A model generated the notes under the pieces. The model had not been told where the DNA came from. It worked only from the letters and a program-made list of their open reading frames with translations, and did no database searches. Of a stretch of DNA of 64,000 bases, positions 50,273 to 58,541 are shown one piece after another (positions within the stretch are counted from its first letter, which is position 1; each line of letters opens with the position of its first letter). A program made the translations under genes and the position numbers. The DNA comes from Sabulibacter ruber (lineage in GTDB: Bacteria > Bacteroidota > Bacteroidia > Cytophagales > Hymenobacteraceae), in assembly GCF_017355955.1 (NCBI RefSeq), contig NZ_JAFFID010000004.1, positions 183,380-247,379 of the forward strand, read 5' to 3'.

Positions 50273-51463
50273 ATGAAAAAGATAGTTTATTTGTTCTTCT
50301 CTGTGATGACCATGCTGGTGAGCGCATGTGATCCAATGGAAGATGTATATGAAGAGTTGGATGCGCTGCCACGTGATAGAAGCGAATATCAGAACATTGA
50401 CATTACCTTAAGTCAAACCAACTACAAAGACATTAAGGGTAATGATGTTCCTTCTTACGTAGGCAACAACTATTACTTTGCTTCAGAAGAAGAGGCTGCC
50501 AAATTTATTCCTCTTTATTTGAACACTGCCTACCCACAACTTCTGGAAGGCGACATCATCAATGTTACTTACAACGCCCTGAAATTTGCTTTCAAGGGTA
50601 ATACTGTGGCAGAGCGTGATGCCTACACCTTGACAGATGCTGATTATGCCTTAGGAGGTACAACTTTCAAGAACTTTGACAGATGGTCACAGATTGAGAC
50701 TTTCCTGAATACCAGATACGCTACGCCTTTACAAGGCAGACTGGTAACCCTAACTTTTACATGGTTCAGCAACAACCAGTCTCCAACTTCACAGACCAGA
50801 ACAGATTCTTACTACTACACCAACGGTAGATGGGAAGATGCTTACTTGGTTACTACTGAAGATTATCTTAAAGTAGAGCGGAACAGAAACAATGCTTTTG
50901 CTCCTGCAGATGAAGCTTTGTTGCCTGGGTTCTTTGATAACTTCTTAAAGAACAAAATTTTTGGAGCGAAAGCTGGTGATGTACAGTACGTGAGTTATGC
51001 AGTGCGTATGAGTTCTTCCTCAACGTTGCAGCAGGTAATGGGAATGATGTATGATGGTAGCAACTGGACCAGAATCCCAAATAACTACTTCTCTACTGAA
51101 CCAAGAACACTTACCTTCCTGCGCAAAAATGGTGTATGGGCACCTGATCTTACTGTTAGATACACCCTTGTGGCAGCCGATTATGAGATGATAGCTGGTT
51201 TCTCAAATGTTGGAACACAAGCCAACAGAGATAACCTGAAACAGTTTAAGAACTTCTATCAGGTGGGTAACGGTACAGATACAAGATATTGGACCGAAGC
51301 CCAAATCTTTGCTGGCTTAGCCGAGTTTTTGAAAGCTAAATACCCTAACGCTGAAGTTGGACAGAAGTATCAGCTTACCTACATTGTTTACAGAGGAAGC
51401 AATACAACTGTTCAGACTACACTTGAGAAGAAAGAATCTGGTAATTACGAAGTAATTCAATAA
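50273..51463 (+). CDS. Receptor-linked lipoprotein with four internal repeats
   Basis: 396 residues, lipobox VSAC with cysteine 19, so probably surface or outer-membrane anchored. I recognise no known family. Four copies of a module can be seen: about 45-104 (TLSQTNY ... YLNTAYPQLLEGDIINVTY), 117-165 (AYTLTDADY ... FLNTRYATPLQGRLVTLTF), 190-245 (AYLVTTEDY ... FLKNKIFGAKAGDVQYVSY) and 296-385 (RYTLVAADY ... FLKAKYPNAEVGQKYQLTY). Each has a strand-DY start, a helix with FL and a G-x-x-hydrophobic-strand end. It lies 12 nt after the TonB receptor, in the position where SusD would sit. It probably captures ligand for the receptor; the ligand is not known. Confidence 0.8.
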   Translation: MKKIVYLFFSVMTMLVSACDPMEDVYEELDALPRDRSEYQNIDITLSQTNYKDIKGNDVPSYVGNNYYFASEEEAAKFIPLYLNTAYPQLLEGDIINVTYNALKFAFKGNTVAERDAYTLTDADYALGGTTFKNFDRWSQIETFLNTRYATPLQGRLVTLTFTWFSNNQSPTSQTRTDSYYYTNGRWEDAYLVTTEDYLKVERNRNNAFAPADEALLPGFFDNFLKNKIFGAKAGDVQYVSYAVRMSSSSTLQQVMGMMYDGSNWTRIPNNYFSTEPRTLTFLRKNGVWAPDLTVRYTLVAADYEMIAGFSNVGTQANRDNLKQFKNFYQVGNGTDTRYWTEAQIFAGLAEFLKAKYPNAEVGQKYQLTYIVYRGSNTTVQTTLEKKESGNYEVIQ

Positions 51464-51482
51464 CAAATTGAATGTACAATAG

Positions 51483-51517
51483 AAAAGGCCCCGTCAATGG
51501 TGACGGGGCCTTTTTTT
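51483..51517 (+). terminator. Terminator of receptor-lipoprotein operon
   Basis: 14-bp stem (51483-51496 with 51501-51514) around GGCCCCGTCA, seven T, 19 nt after the lipoprotein stop. Confidence 0.94.
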
Positions 51518-51689
51518 ATGCTAAAACATACAAGTCACAAAGGTGAAATCATTGGCCCGATACTGGAAGATGTCATCATTATCGCTGATAACCTAACAAC
51601 TAAGCTTTCAGGCACTCAGATTCTAAGAAGGTGAAGGAAGGTATAGGAGATCCTATCCTGATAAAATTATTGTTAGAATAAAAGTATTG

Positions 51690-52373
51690 TTAGATGCTTG
51701 GCCGCACTGCTTTTACAAATATTTTCTGATAATAGGGGCTAAACAGATTATCCTCTTTAACACCTAAAGAAGTGGAGGCATGGATAAACCAGACATCGTT
51801 CTGACCTTTGACCTCAGTAACCATGCCTACGTGGGTAATGTTGTAAGCACTTTGAGAGGAGCTGAAGAAGACCAGGTCGCCGGCCTGCAGTTCAGCAGGG
51901 GAAATGGCGGGGCCAAAATTGCTTTGTTCATTGGAGGTGCGCGGCAGTTGCACGTCTATGGCCTGGTAAGAGGTGCACAGCAAGCCTGAGCAATCCATGC
52001 CTATGCGGGTGGTGCCGCCCAATTGGTATGGCGTGCCGGTGTAAGAACGGGCGGTGGAGATCACCGTCTGGATATCGCGGCGTACAGAAGAGGAGTGGTT
52101 GCTGGAGATATGGATAGAGCTCGGACCTTTCCTGCTTTTACCCGTGGAGAGGTGAATTTCTTTAACCGGTTTGCGGCCACCCCCGGTGCGACGCTCCATT
52201 CGCTCTTTGCGCTTGAGCTCGGCAATCTCTCTTGCAGACCTGTATTTTTCGTTGGGTTTGCTGAACGTTGAGTAAGATGATTTCCCGCAGGAGCCCAGGA
52301 GAAGGGAAAGGCTTAAAAGGAAAAGGGAAGATGTTCTGGATACGGTGTTTGAAGTTTTTCTCTGGAGGCGCAT
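51690..52373 (-). CDS. NlpC/P60 family lipoprotein
   Basis: Cell-wall hydrolase-type papain-like peptidase, 227 residues from the ATG at 52373, which starts a lipoprotein signal (SLFLLSLSLLLGSC); the frame continues 24 residues upstream with no signal. A basic, serine- and lysine-rich linker (about 40-110) precedes the NlpC/P60 domain with the catalytic cysteine in GMDCSGL, histidine in ITHVGMV and third residue in WFIHAST. It probably cleaves the D-gamma-Glu to diaminopimelate bond of peptidoglycan stems. It stands alone; no clear promoter box. Confidence 0.9.
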   Translation of the reverse strand: MRLQRKTSNTVSRTSSLFLLSLSLLLGSCGKSSYSTFSKPNEKYRSAREIAELKRKERMERRTGGGRKPVKEIHLSTGKSRKGPSSIHISSNHSSSVRRDIQTVISTARSYTGTPYQLGGTTRIGMDCSGLLCTSYQAIDVQLPRTSNEQSNFGPAISPAELQAGDLVFFSSSQSAYNITHVGMVTEVKGQNDVWFIHASTSLGVKEDNLFSPYYQKIFVKAVRPSI

Positions 52374-52620
52374 TTCAATATCAATCAATGGTAAAGCGAT
52401 CAAATCCTTATTAAAATGAGTTTCCAACCTTACCCTTCGTTTCAACCTTACTCTTTTAGTAGAAGTAATCAGTAGACATCCAATCTGCCAAGAACCCCTA
52501 TGCTAACGTCTGCAATGATAAGGCAGTATCTAAAAAGATGCAACCCAAACCGTTAGCAAGGCTATATGCTTGGTGTTCAAATAAATAAAATCAGAAGTGG
52601 TTTTCAGGGAAGTAGTAAGT

Positions 52621-52662
52621 GGTGTTTTGGGCCTGTTTTGTGAAAATCAGGCTTAAAACTAG
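52621..52662. repeat. P40 palindrome
   Basis: Half-sites GTGTTTTGGGCCTGTTTTG and GAAAATCAGGCTTAAAAC. Its right end overlaps the stop codon of the YheT-like gene. Confidence 0.7.
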
Positions 52663-53675
52663 CTGGTTCTGCCTTGCAGAAATTCTACCGCACGCCTTTC
52701 TGAGTAGTAGAGGTTCTTGAAGAAATTCTCTGAAAACCCCACATGACCGCCTCCACTCGGGATTTCAAGGTAGAAGTTGGGGTTCTGCAAAGCCTGCTCC
52801 ACAGGAAAGCACTCAGGAGAAAGGAACGGATCGTTTTTGGCGTTCACCAGTAGGGTAGGCACGGTTATCTTGTGCAGGTGCTGTACAGAACTACATTTCT
52901 CATAATACTCCTCGGCGTTTTTGAAACCGTGCAGAGGAGCTGTGAAACGATCATCGAACTGCTCAAAGGTGGTAATGAGATGATAGTCGTCCAGGTTTAC
53001 CGTAAAGCGCTGGGCTTTTTCCTGAAGCTTCAGGTGCAGGCTCTTGAGAAATCGCTTCATGTAAATCCGGTTCTGGGGCTTGGCTAATTGCTGGCAGGCA
53101 CTCTTCAAATGGCAGGGAACCGAGAACACGGCCGCTCTCTGAACCTGCGAAGGCACCTTTGAGGCCCACTGAGAAAGGTAGTTCAGGATTAGGTTGCCGC
53201 CCATGCTAAAACCTACCAGAAAAACGTTTTGGTAGGCTTTTTGGCTAAGCGCATGCCGAATAACCCAATCCAGGTCTTCTACGGCTCCCATGTGGTAAGA
53301 CCGTAGCAAAAGGTTGGGCTCGCCGCTGCAGCTCCTGAAGTTCCAGGCCAGGGCATCCCAACCGGCTTTGTTCAAGGCCAGCACCATCCCCTTCATGTAA
53401 GGCCGGTGCGTATCTCCCTCTAACCCATGACACAGCACCACCAAAGTATCTGAATCTACAATAGACCAGTCCAGGTCCAGGAAGTCTTTGTCTGGCGTTT
53501 GAATGCGCTCCCTTTTATAGCTAAGAGGAGGCGTTCTTCTAAGCGTACTGGGAAGAATGGTCTGAAAATGCCCATTGAACATGTAAAGCGGAGGCTTGTA
53601 GTCTGGACTTGGAAGTACGGGCATTGGTGTAAGCAAATTGGTAAACCTTCTCCAAAAATAACTCATTAGCTCCAA
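52659..53675 (-). CDS. YheT-family alpha/beta hydrolase
   Basis: 338 residues, alpha/beta-hydrolase fold of the YheT/ABHD1-3 family. Family motifs are FNGHFQTILPS near 34, LCHGLEG (oxyanion side), the nucleophile serine in GFSMGGN near 168, the aspartate in NAKNDPFL and the catalytic histidine in GGGHVGFSE. No signal peptide, so cytoplasmic; family members hydrolyse short esters or lipid-like substrates, but the natural substrate is not known. It starts with ATG at 53675 (a second ATG lies 9 nt later). A divergent small gene lies to the right. Confidence 0.92.
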   Translation of the reverse strand: MELMSYFWRRFTNLLTPMPVLPSPDYKPPLYMFNGHFQTILPSTLRRTPPLSYKRERIQTPDKDFLDLDWSIVDSDTLVVLCHGLEGDTHRPYMKGMVLALNKAGWDALAWNFRSCSGEPNLLLRSYHMGAVEDLDWVIRHALSQKAYQNVFLVGFSMGGNLILNYLSQWASKVPSQVQRAAVFSVPCHLKSACQQLAKPQNRIYMKRFLKSLHLKLQEKAQRFTVNLDDYHLITTFEQFDDRFTAPLHGFKNAEEYYEKCSSVQHLHKITVPTLLVNAKNDPFLSPECFPVEQALQNPNFYLEIPSGGGHVGFSENFFKNLYYSERRAVEFLQGRTS

Positions 53676-53837
53676 GGGGCCAAGGTGAATGCACGCGGGG
53701 AGAGTTAATAATTGTACTTTATTAATTCGTCAGGCTTTTGGTGGCATTCAGCGTGAGAAGGGCTAAGTAGACCTAAAACTTCAGCAGGTCATTATCAAGA
53801 ATGATAGTTTTGAATAAGAAATTAAATTAAAGAGGCT

Positions 53838-54026
53838 ATGCTGAACCAAGAAGTAACCATACAAAACGGCTGGCTGGAGGATTATAGCTCCCCAGAGGAG
53901 GCGTCTCAGGCGTCTACTGAAGGGTTTATGACTGGAGAGCAACTAATTACATCGTCTCAGGCCAAGTTAGAGAAGCTGAAAGCCATGTACCGGCAACAAT
54001 TAGGCTTTGATGCTATTTGTGCCTGA
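53838..54026 (+). CDS. Small hypothetical protein
   Basis: 62 residues, acidic then helical (SSQAKLEKLKAMYRQQLGF), no family recognised. It has a normal start context (ATG after an AT-rich stretch with AAAGAGG 5-11 nt upstream) and is followed about 100 nt later by a perfect 27-bp terminator. The composition is ordinary for the neighbourhood. It could be a small regulatory or stress protein, but nothing in the sequence says so. Confidence 0.5.
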   Translation: MLNQEVTIQNGWLEDYSSPEEASQASTEGFMTGEQLITSSQAKLEKLKAMYRQQLGFDAICA

Positions 54027-54125
54027 ACGGTTGGTAAAAGCCTCTTTGCATAGATAGGACCTGTTTTCATTGCCTATATACGCTACTATTGTAAAGCGGC
54101 TGTGGATTATGCCTGATTGGATTTT

Positions 54126-54182
54126 AAACAGCTCAAAAAGAAAGGCCGTCTCTAAGAGACGGCCTTTCTTTTTGAGCTGTTT
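54126..54182. terminator. Bidirectional terminator, small gene / nuclease
   Basis: Perfect 27-bp stem (54126-54152 with 54156-54182) with a three-base loop, the longest terminator stem in the window. It lies between the convergent 53838 gene and the nuclease gene. Confidence 0.94.
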
Positions 54183-54223
54183 ATGGAAATATGGGATAAA
54201 AACAGAGATATGTTCTTTTTGTC

Positions 54224-56599
54224 TTACCGAAGTACCACTCGGCGTACGGTGGTGCCTTTATCGGTTTTGAGGTGAATCAGGTAAACACCTTTTGGCAATG
54301 ATTGCAAGTTGAACGTGGTGGGCTGACCGGCAGTAGAAGCCTGTTTTGCAGCAACAAGTTTTCCAACGGCATTGTACACCTGGGCTTCTATCAGCCTAAG
54401 GCCGGCAGGAGCCTTGATGGTGAAGATACCTGAAGTAGGATTAGGGAAGAGTGTCAATTTGCCCTCTAACTCTTTAGAGATTCCGGTGAGGGTGGAAGTG
54501 CCGTAAAGGGTAACATCATCAATTGCCAGCACCTCGTTCGAGTTATTGTTTCTAACAACCAATTTTAGCTGTACCGAGGTAGTACCATTAGGGATGCGTA
54601 CAACCACCCGTGAAGGGGCATTGTCGCCGGTTACTTCGTTCGTTACCAAAAATGTCTTAGTCAGGGGAGTTCCGGCAGTGGTTTCCAGGACGCCTGTTCC
54701 GTTCATGCCATAGCGTATGTTGCTACCGGTGGTATTGGCAGTGATTTTGATGTCTGGGGTAGCAGAAAAGCCTGCTCCGTTCAGGGCTACATATGCTTCA
54801 ATGAAGTCATTGAGGTCCATCCCGTTTCCATTGGTGTTGATAGAAATAGAGCTGTTGAAGAATTCCAGCGCTAAGTTCTGGTAGTTGGTGGTAGAGATAT
54901 TCTCAAAAGTGACCTCGGCGGTTGTGGCATTCACTTGCAAGGATTTAGCGCCGCCGTGTATGCGTTGGCCATTTGGAGTGCCCGTGTTTTCAGCGGAGCT
55001 GCTGAAGCCTGACGTAACAGCCCAGCCATCGTCAGAGCTGTTCTCAAAGTCTTGTCTTGCCACTACGCCCGCTGGTAGGTTGCCTCCGGCTGTTTCGGTT
55101 TTTACAAGCAAAACGGTAGAGGCAGCGGAGTATTGCCATCCGTTAGAGCAGCTTTCAAATGCTACCACGTAGTATTCGGTATTGGATTTTAGGCCCATGA
55201 TGTTTACGCTGGTGGCATTGCCGCTGTACACCACTTTGGCATCGCCCAAAGCCGGTGCGCTGGAGAAATTCAGGTTAGCTGAGGCGTAGGAAGTACCGTT
55301 TTGTGGAGTTGCGGTAGGAGCGCTGCCTTCCTTCACCAGAATCAGGCGGCTATCACCGTTGCCACCCGTGAAGGTTAAGGTAAATCCGCCAGTAGCAATG
55401 TTGGAAGAGGCCAGGTTGGTAACGCTTTGGCTTGGAGCGCCAGCGCAGGTGTAATCTGGTAAAGTGGTCTGCGCCGTTGGGGCAGCGGTTGTGTTGTAGG
55501 TATTGTCTGTGCTGCAGAACTCAAATACCTGTACGTGGTAGGTGCGGGTAGCGGTGAGACCAGTAACGGTTACTGAGCTTCCTGAGCCGCTGTACACAAT
55601 TTTGTTTCCATTGGTTTGGTCAGCGGCTTGGGAGAAATCAGCGCTAATTCCGGTGGTGTAGGTGCCGGTGGGGGTAAAGTTGGGTGCGGCGCCTTCGCGT
55701 ACTACTACCAGGCGGCGGTTACCGTTTCCATTGGTCCAGCTTACCTTGAAAGAGGTTTGGGTAGCCTCTGAGATAGCAACCTGGCTGGCTTGGGTAGTGG
55801 GGGAGCAAGTGGCCGGCGTGAATCCCCAGGCCGAGGCCACCATCTCTGGATAATCAATGTACGGGTTACGGTTGCCTTGTACGCGCTCTATGCGGTTATT
55901 GCGTTCCAGTTCCTGAGCATCTACCGGGTCTTGCAGGTGCCACTGGTACAGCGTCTGCATATCGGCTGCGGCGCTGATGGTGTTTTTGCCTTGTTCAAAG
56001 TTCTGCCCTTCGTGCATGGTGTAGAAGTAGAAGATGGCACGGGCCAGGTTGCCTTTGTGTACTTCGCGGGGCTCAAACTGGGTGTTGGTGTCCTCGCTGT
56101 ACTCGTCAATGTTGCTGGTTGGAATGGTAGTTTGGGAAGAATTCAGCCTGATCCATTTAGCTGTTTGAGTATCCGGAATATCGGCGAAAGGATCGCTGCC
56201 CCGGTCACTGTTCCACTGGATCACGGTAGGGAAGAGGTGGTGAATGTCGGTACGCATCCGCTCTACCTCGTTAAACCAGGACTGCGGTACCGTATGCTCG
56301 CAGTTGATGTTGGCAATGTCAGTTGAGGTGCTGGTTTCGCTGTAGGCAAAGGCCTGCTCAAAACCGGAGTAAACGCAGGTAACCTTATCGTTGTAATTGT
56401 CTACGTAGTGGTACATTTTGCCGCGGGCCGTAGAGTAACTCAGAACCTGGCGTTTGCCGTCGTACCAATTCTGGCGGAACCAGGCCCTCAGTTCAGAGCC
56501 GCTTAGGTTAGCAGGTGGGGCGGTTTGCGCAATGGATGCAGAGATCCCGCACCAACTCACCATCAATACTGTCAGGAGGAGGCGTAAAGATTTATTCAT
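54224..56599 (-). CDS. Secreted endonuclease I with T9SS sorting tail
   Basis: 791 residues from the ATG at 56599, which begins a signal peptide (LLLTVLMVSWCGISASIAQ); an upstream in-frame ATG (56632) lies before the promoter box and is excluded. The nuclease domain (about 25-270) is of the EndA/NucM type, with CEHTVPQSWF, DIHHLFPT, SDPFADIPD and HKGNLARAIFYF motifs that supply the catalytic histidine and the metal asparagine. Two fibronectin III-like domains (about 275-500) and a beta-sandwich follow, then a Por-secretion tail FPNPTSGIF...GVYLIHLKTDKG...RRVVL. It should degrade extracellular DNA. The upstream region has a Pho-type repeat. Confidence 0.93.
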   Translation of the reverse strand: MNKSLRLLLTVLMVSWCGISASIAQTAPPANLSGSELRAWFRQNWYDGKRQVLSYSTARGKMYHYVDNYNDKVTCVYSGFEQAFAYSETSTSTDIANINCEHTVPQSWFNEVERMRTDIHHLFPTVIQWNSDRGSDPFADIPDTQTAKWIRLNSSQTTIPTSNIDEYSEDTNTQFEPREVHKGNLARAIFYFYTMHEGQNFEQGKNTISAAADMQTLYQWHLQDPVDAQELERNNRIERVQGNRNPYIDYPEMVASAWGFTPATCSPTTQASQVAISEATQTSFKVSWTNGNGNRRLVVVREGAAPNFTPTGTYTTGISADFSQAADQTNGNKIVYSGSGSSVTVTGLTATRTYHVQVFEFCSTDNTYNTTAAPTAQTTLPDYTCAGAPSQSVTNLASSNIATGGFTLTFTGGNGDSRLILVKEGSAPTATPQNGTSYASANLNFSSAPALGDAKVVYSGNATSVNIMGLKSNTEYYVVAFESCSNGWQYSAASTVLLVKTETAGGNLPAGVVARQDFENSSDDGWAVTSGFSSSAENTGTPNGQRIHGGAKSLQVNATTAEVTFENISTTNYQNLALEFFNSSISINTNGNGMDLNDFIEAYVALNGAGFSATPDIKITANTTGSNIRYGMNGTGVLETTAGTPLTKTFLVTNEVTGDNAPSRVVVRIPNGTTSVQLKLVVRNNNSNEVLAIDDVTLYGTSTLTGISKELEGKLTLFPNPTSGIFTIKAPAGLRLIEAQVYNAVGKLVAAKQASTAGQPTTFNLQSLPKGVYLIHLKTDKGTTVRRVVLR

Positions 56600-56621
56600 G
56601 AGAAGAGAAGCTGATGAGTTG

Positions 56622-56688
56622 CAAAGGTACAAAGCCTGCTCTTCTTTGAATAAGAATGTTGGAGTATCTGTGTTAAATTAAGGTTAAC
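56622..56688 (-). promoter_or_regulatory. Predicted Pho box and -7 box upstream of the nuclease
   Basis: On the minus strand, TTAAC-N6-TTAACA (56671-56688 region, 11-bp period), 41 nt, then -7 box TACCTTTG (56622-56629). The distance is one helical turn longer than at the other two sites. The box lies downstream of the ATG at 56632. Confidence 0.6.
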
Positions 56689-56802
56689 TCCTATAGAAAG
56701 TAGAACTAATCGTTGAAAGTGTTTCAGGCCAATGGAAGAGAGCTTGTTCCTGCCCGGTTTTAGAACATTGAAACCAAGCAGAAACAGAATATTAAAAAAG
56801 AA

Positions 56803-56828
56803 AAAGCCTGAGGTTTGTCTCAGGCTTT
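56803..56828 (-). terminator. Terminator of the porin-pst-phoU operon
   Basis: Stem AAAGCCTGAG (56803-56812) with 56819-56828; on the minus strand it is followed by CTTTTTCTTTTTT. A P40-like half-site (about 56836-56860) lies between it and the phoU stop. Confidence 0.9.
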
Positions 56829-56859
56829 CTTTGAAATTCAGCAAAAACAGGCCAGAAAC

Positions 56860-57546
56860 CTATTCTTCGCCTTTGTCTTTTTTCTTCTTTTTCTGCTTGT
56901 GCTTTACCACCTTGGCATCTACGTAGAATACAATTTCTTCGGCAATGTTGGTGGTATGGTCGCCAATGCGCTCCAGTTTTTTAATAATTCCAGACACCTT
57001 CAAGCTTTGGGCAATGTTGTCTGGGTGAGACTGGAAGTAATTCATCAGCATCTTGTCTGTCTTGGCGTGGATCTTGTTCAGGATCTTGTCCTGTTTGATC
57101 ACTTGCCGGGCAAGGTCTGTGTTCTCTTCCAGGAAGGCCTGCCGTACGTTTTGCAGCATGGCGGTGGTGGCATCGTACATCTCCAGAACCCGGCTCTCCT
57201 GCAGCAGGGTAGGCTCAATGGGCAGACTGGCCTCCTTCAGCATATGGGCAATGCTTTCGCCGGAGTCTCCGATGCGTTCCAGGTTGGAGTTGATCTTCAG
57301 GATAGACAAAACCCACCGCAAATCTACCGCCACCGGGTTGAACAGCGCGAAGATGTTCTCGCACATCCGGTCAATTTTGATATCGTAGGCGTTTACTTTC
57401 TTTCCGCTTTTGATGATCTTCCTGGTCAGGTCCTCGTTAGGGTTAACCAGGGCATCGCGGCCAGACTGTAACTGGAAATCCACCAAATCCCACATCTCCT
57501 CCACCTTGTTCTTGATCCGGAGCAGTTCTTTATCTAATTGGTTCAT
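56860..57546 (-). CDS. phoU: Phosphate signalling protein PhoU
   Basis: Cytoplasmic adaptor that links the Pst transporter to the PhoR/PhoB two-component pair. Two three-helix bundles each carry the metal-binding pattern (ERIGDSGESIAHM and ERIGDHTTNIAEE are the conserved E-x-I-G-D-x motifs). From the ATG at 57546 it has 228 residues; a longer frame to 57588 adds 14 residues without a match. The C-terminus is an unusual lysine-rich tail (KHKQKKKKKDKGEE). It is last in the porin-pstSCAB-phoU operon, 165 nt after pstB with a P40 element in between. The sensor genes are not in the window. Confidence 0.95.
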   Translation of the reverse strand: MNQLDKELLRIKNKVEEMWDLVDFQLQSGRDALVNPNEDLTRKIIKSGKKVNAYDIKIDRMCENIFALFNPVAVDLRWVLSILKINSNLERIGDSGESIAHMLKEASLPIEPTLLQESRVLEMYDATTAMLQNVRQAFLEENTDLARQVIKQDKILNKIHAKTDKMLMNYFQSHPDNIAQSLKVSGIIKKLERIGDHTTNIAEEIVFYVDAKVVKHKQKKKKKDKGEE

Positions 57547-57635
57547 ATCTCTTGATTCTGGGTAAGGAAAGTACTTGAATGAAAGCAAATTTACTTTTCC
57601 TGATGATGGCTCCTTCGCTTAAGTAACCTGAAACC

Positions 57636-57681
57636 TCCTCTTGTTTTTATACCCATTTTCTTAAAACAGGCCTGAAACAGA
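57636..57681. repeat. P40 palindrome inside the pst operon
   Basis: Half-sites TTGTTTTTATACCCATTTTC and TTAAAACAGGCCTGAAACAG, in the pstB-phoU gap. Confidence 0.6.
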
Positions 57682-57710
57682 AGGGTTGGGTTACCAGCAG
57701 AGCCTTTTTA

Positions 57711-58463
57711 TCAACCAAAACGGCCGGTAATGTAATTCTGTGTGCGCTGGTCTTTGGGGTTGGTGAAGAGCGTTTTGGTTTTGGCGTACTCTACCAGTTC
57801 GCCCAGGTAGAAGAAAGCGGTGTAATCGCTCACGCGGCCGGCCTGCTGCATGTTGTGCGTTACAATTACAATGGTGTAATTCTCTTTCAGCTGGTGAATC
57901 AGCTCCTCGGTTTTGGCGGTAGAAAGTGGGTCAAGGGCCGAGGTGGGCTCATCCATCAATAGCACTGAGGGCTCAATGGCAAGGGCGCGGGCAATGCAAA
58001 GACGCTGCTGCTGCCCCCCAGAAAGCTCAAACGCGCTTTTCTTCAGTTTGTCTTTCACTTCGTCCCAAAGGGCGGCTTGTTTCAGAGATCGTTCTACCCG
58101 CTCCTCAATAAATTTCTTGTCTTTGGTGCCGTTCACGCGCAACCCGTACGCCACGTTCTCAAAAATGGATTTGGGGAAAGGGTTGGGTTTCTGGAACACC
58201 ATGCCCACGTGCTTGCGCAGGTCGTCTACCTGGATATCAGATTTGTAGATGTCTGTCCCGTCAATGAGAATGTCGCCTTCAATCCGTACGCCGTCAATAA
58301 GGTCATTCATCCGGTTAAAGCACCGCAGGTACGTAGACTTACCGCAACCCGATGGACCAATAAAAGCCGTTACCTGGTTTTTCTTCATGGCCATGGTGAT
58401 GCCTTTCAGGGCATGGAAGTCGCCATAATACAGATGAACGTCTTTGGTTTCAATACTATTCAT
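57711..58463 (-). CDS. pstB: Phosphate ABC transporter ATP-binding protein
   Basis: ATPase of the high-affinity phosphate importer, 250 residues. Walker A GPSGCGKST near 36, the Pst-specific LRCFNRMNDLI, Q-loop MVFQKPNPFPKS, signature LSGGQQQRLCIARAL, Walker B LLMDEPTSALD and the H-loop VTHNMQQA are all present. It is downstream of pstA with a 78-nt gap occupied by a P40 palindrome and upstream of phoU. It forms the transporter with PstC and PstA at the inner membrane. Confidence 0.98.
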   Translation of the reverse strand: MNSIETKDVHLYYGDFHALKGITMAMKKNQVTAFIGPSGCGKSTYLRCFNRMNDLIDGVRIEGDILIDGTDIYKSDIQVDDLRKHVGMVFQKPNPFPKSIFENVAYGLRVNGTKDKKFIEERVERSLKQAALWDEVKDKLKKSAFELSGGQQQRLCIARALAIEPSVLLMDEPTSALDPLSTAKTEELIHQLKENYTIVIVTHNMQQAGRVSDYTAFFYLGELVEYAKTKTLFTNPKDQRTQNYITGRFG

Positions 58464-58498
58464 ATCAATCTAAAGAAGGCACTTTGGAATTAGGATCG

Positions 58499-58539
58499 TG
58501 TTTTAAGCCGGTTTTTCAGAAACCAGGCCTGAAACGAAG
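58499..58539. repeat. P40 palindrome inside the pst operon
   Basis: Half-sites TGTTTTAAGCCGGTTTTTC and GAAACCAGGCCTGAAACG, in the pstA-pstB gap, close to an ideal copy. Confidence 0.7.
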
Positions 58540-58541
58540 GA

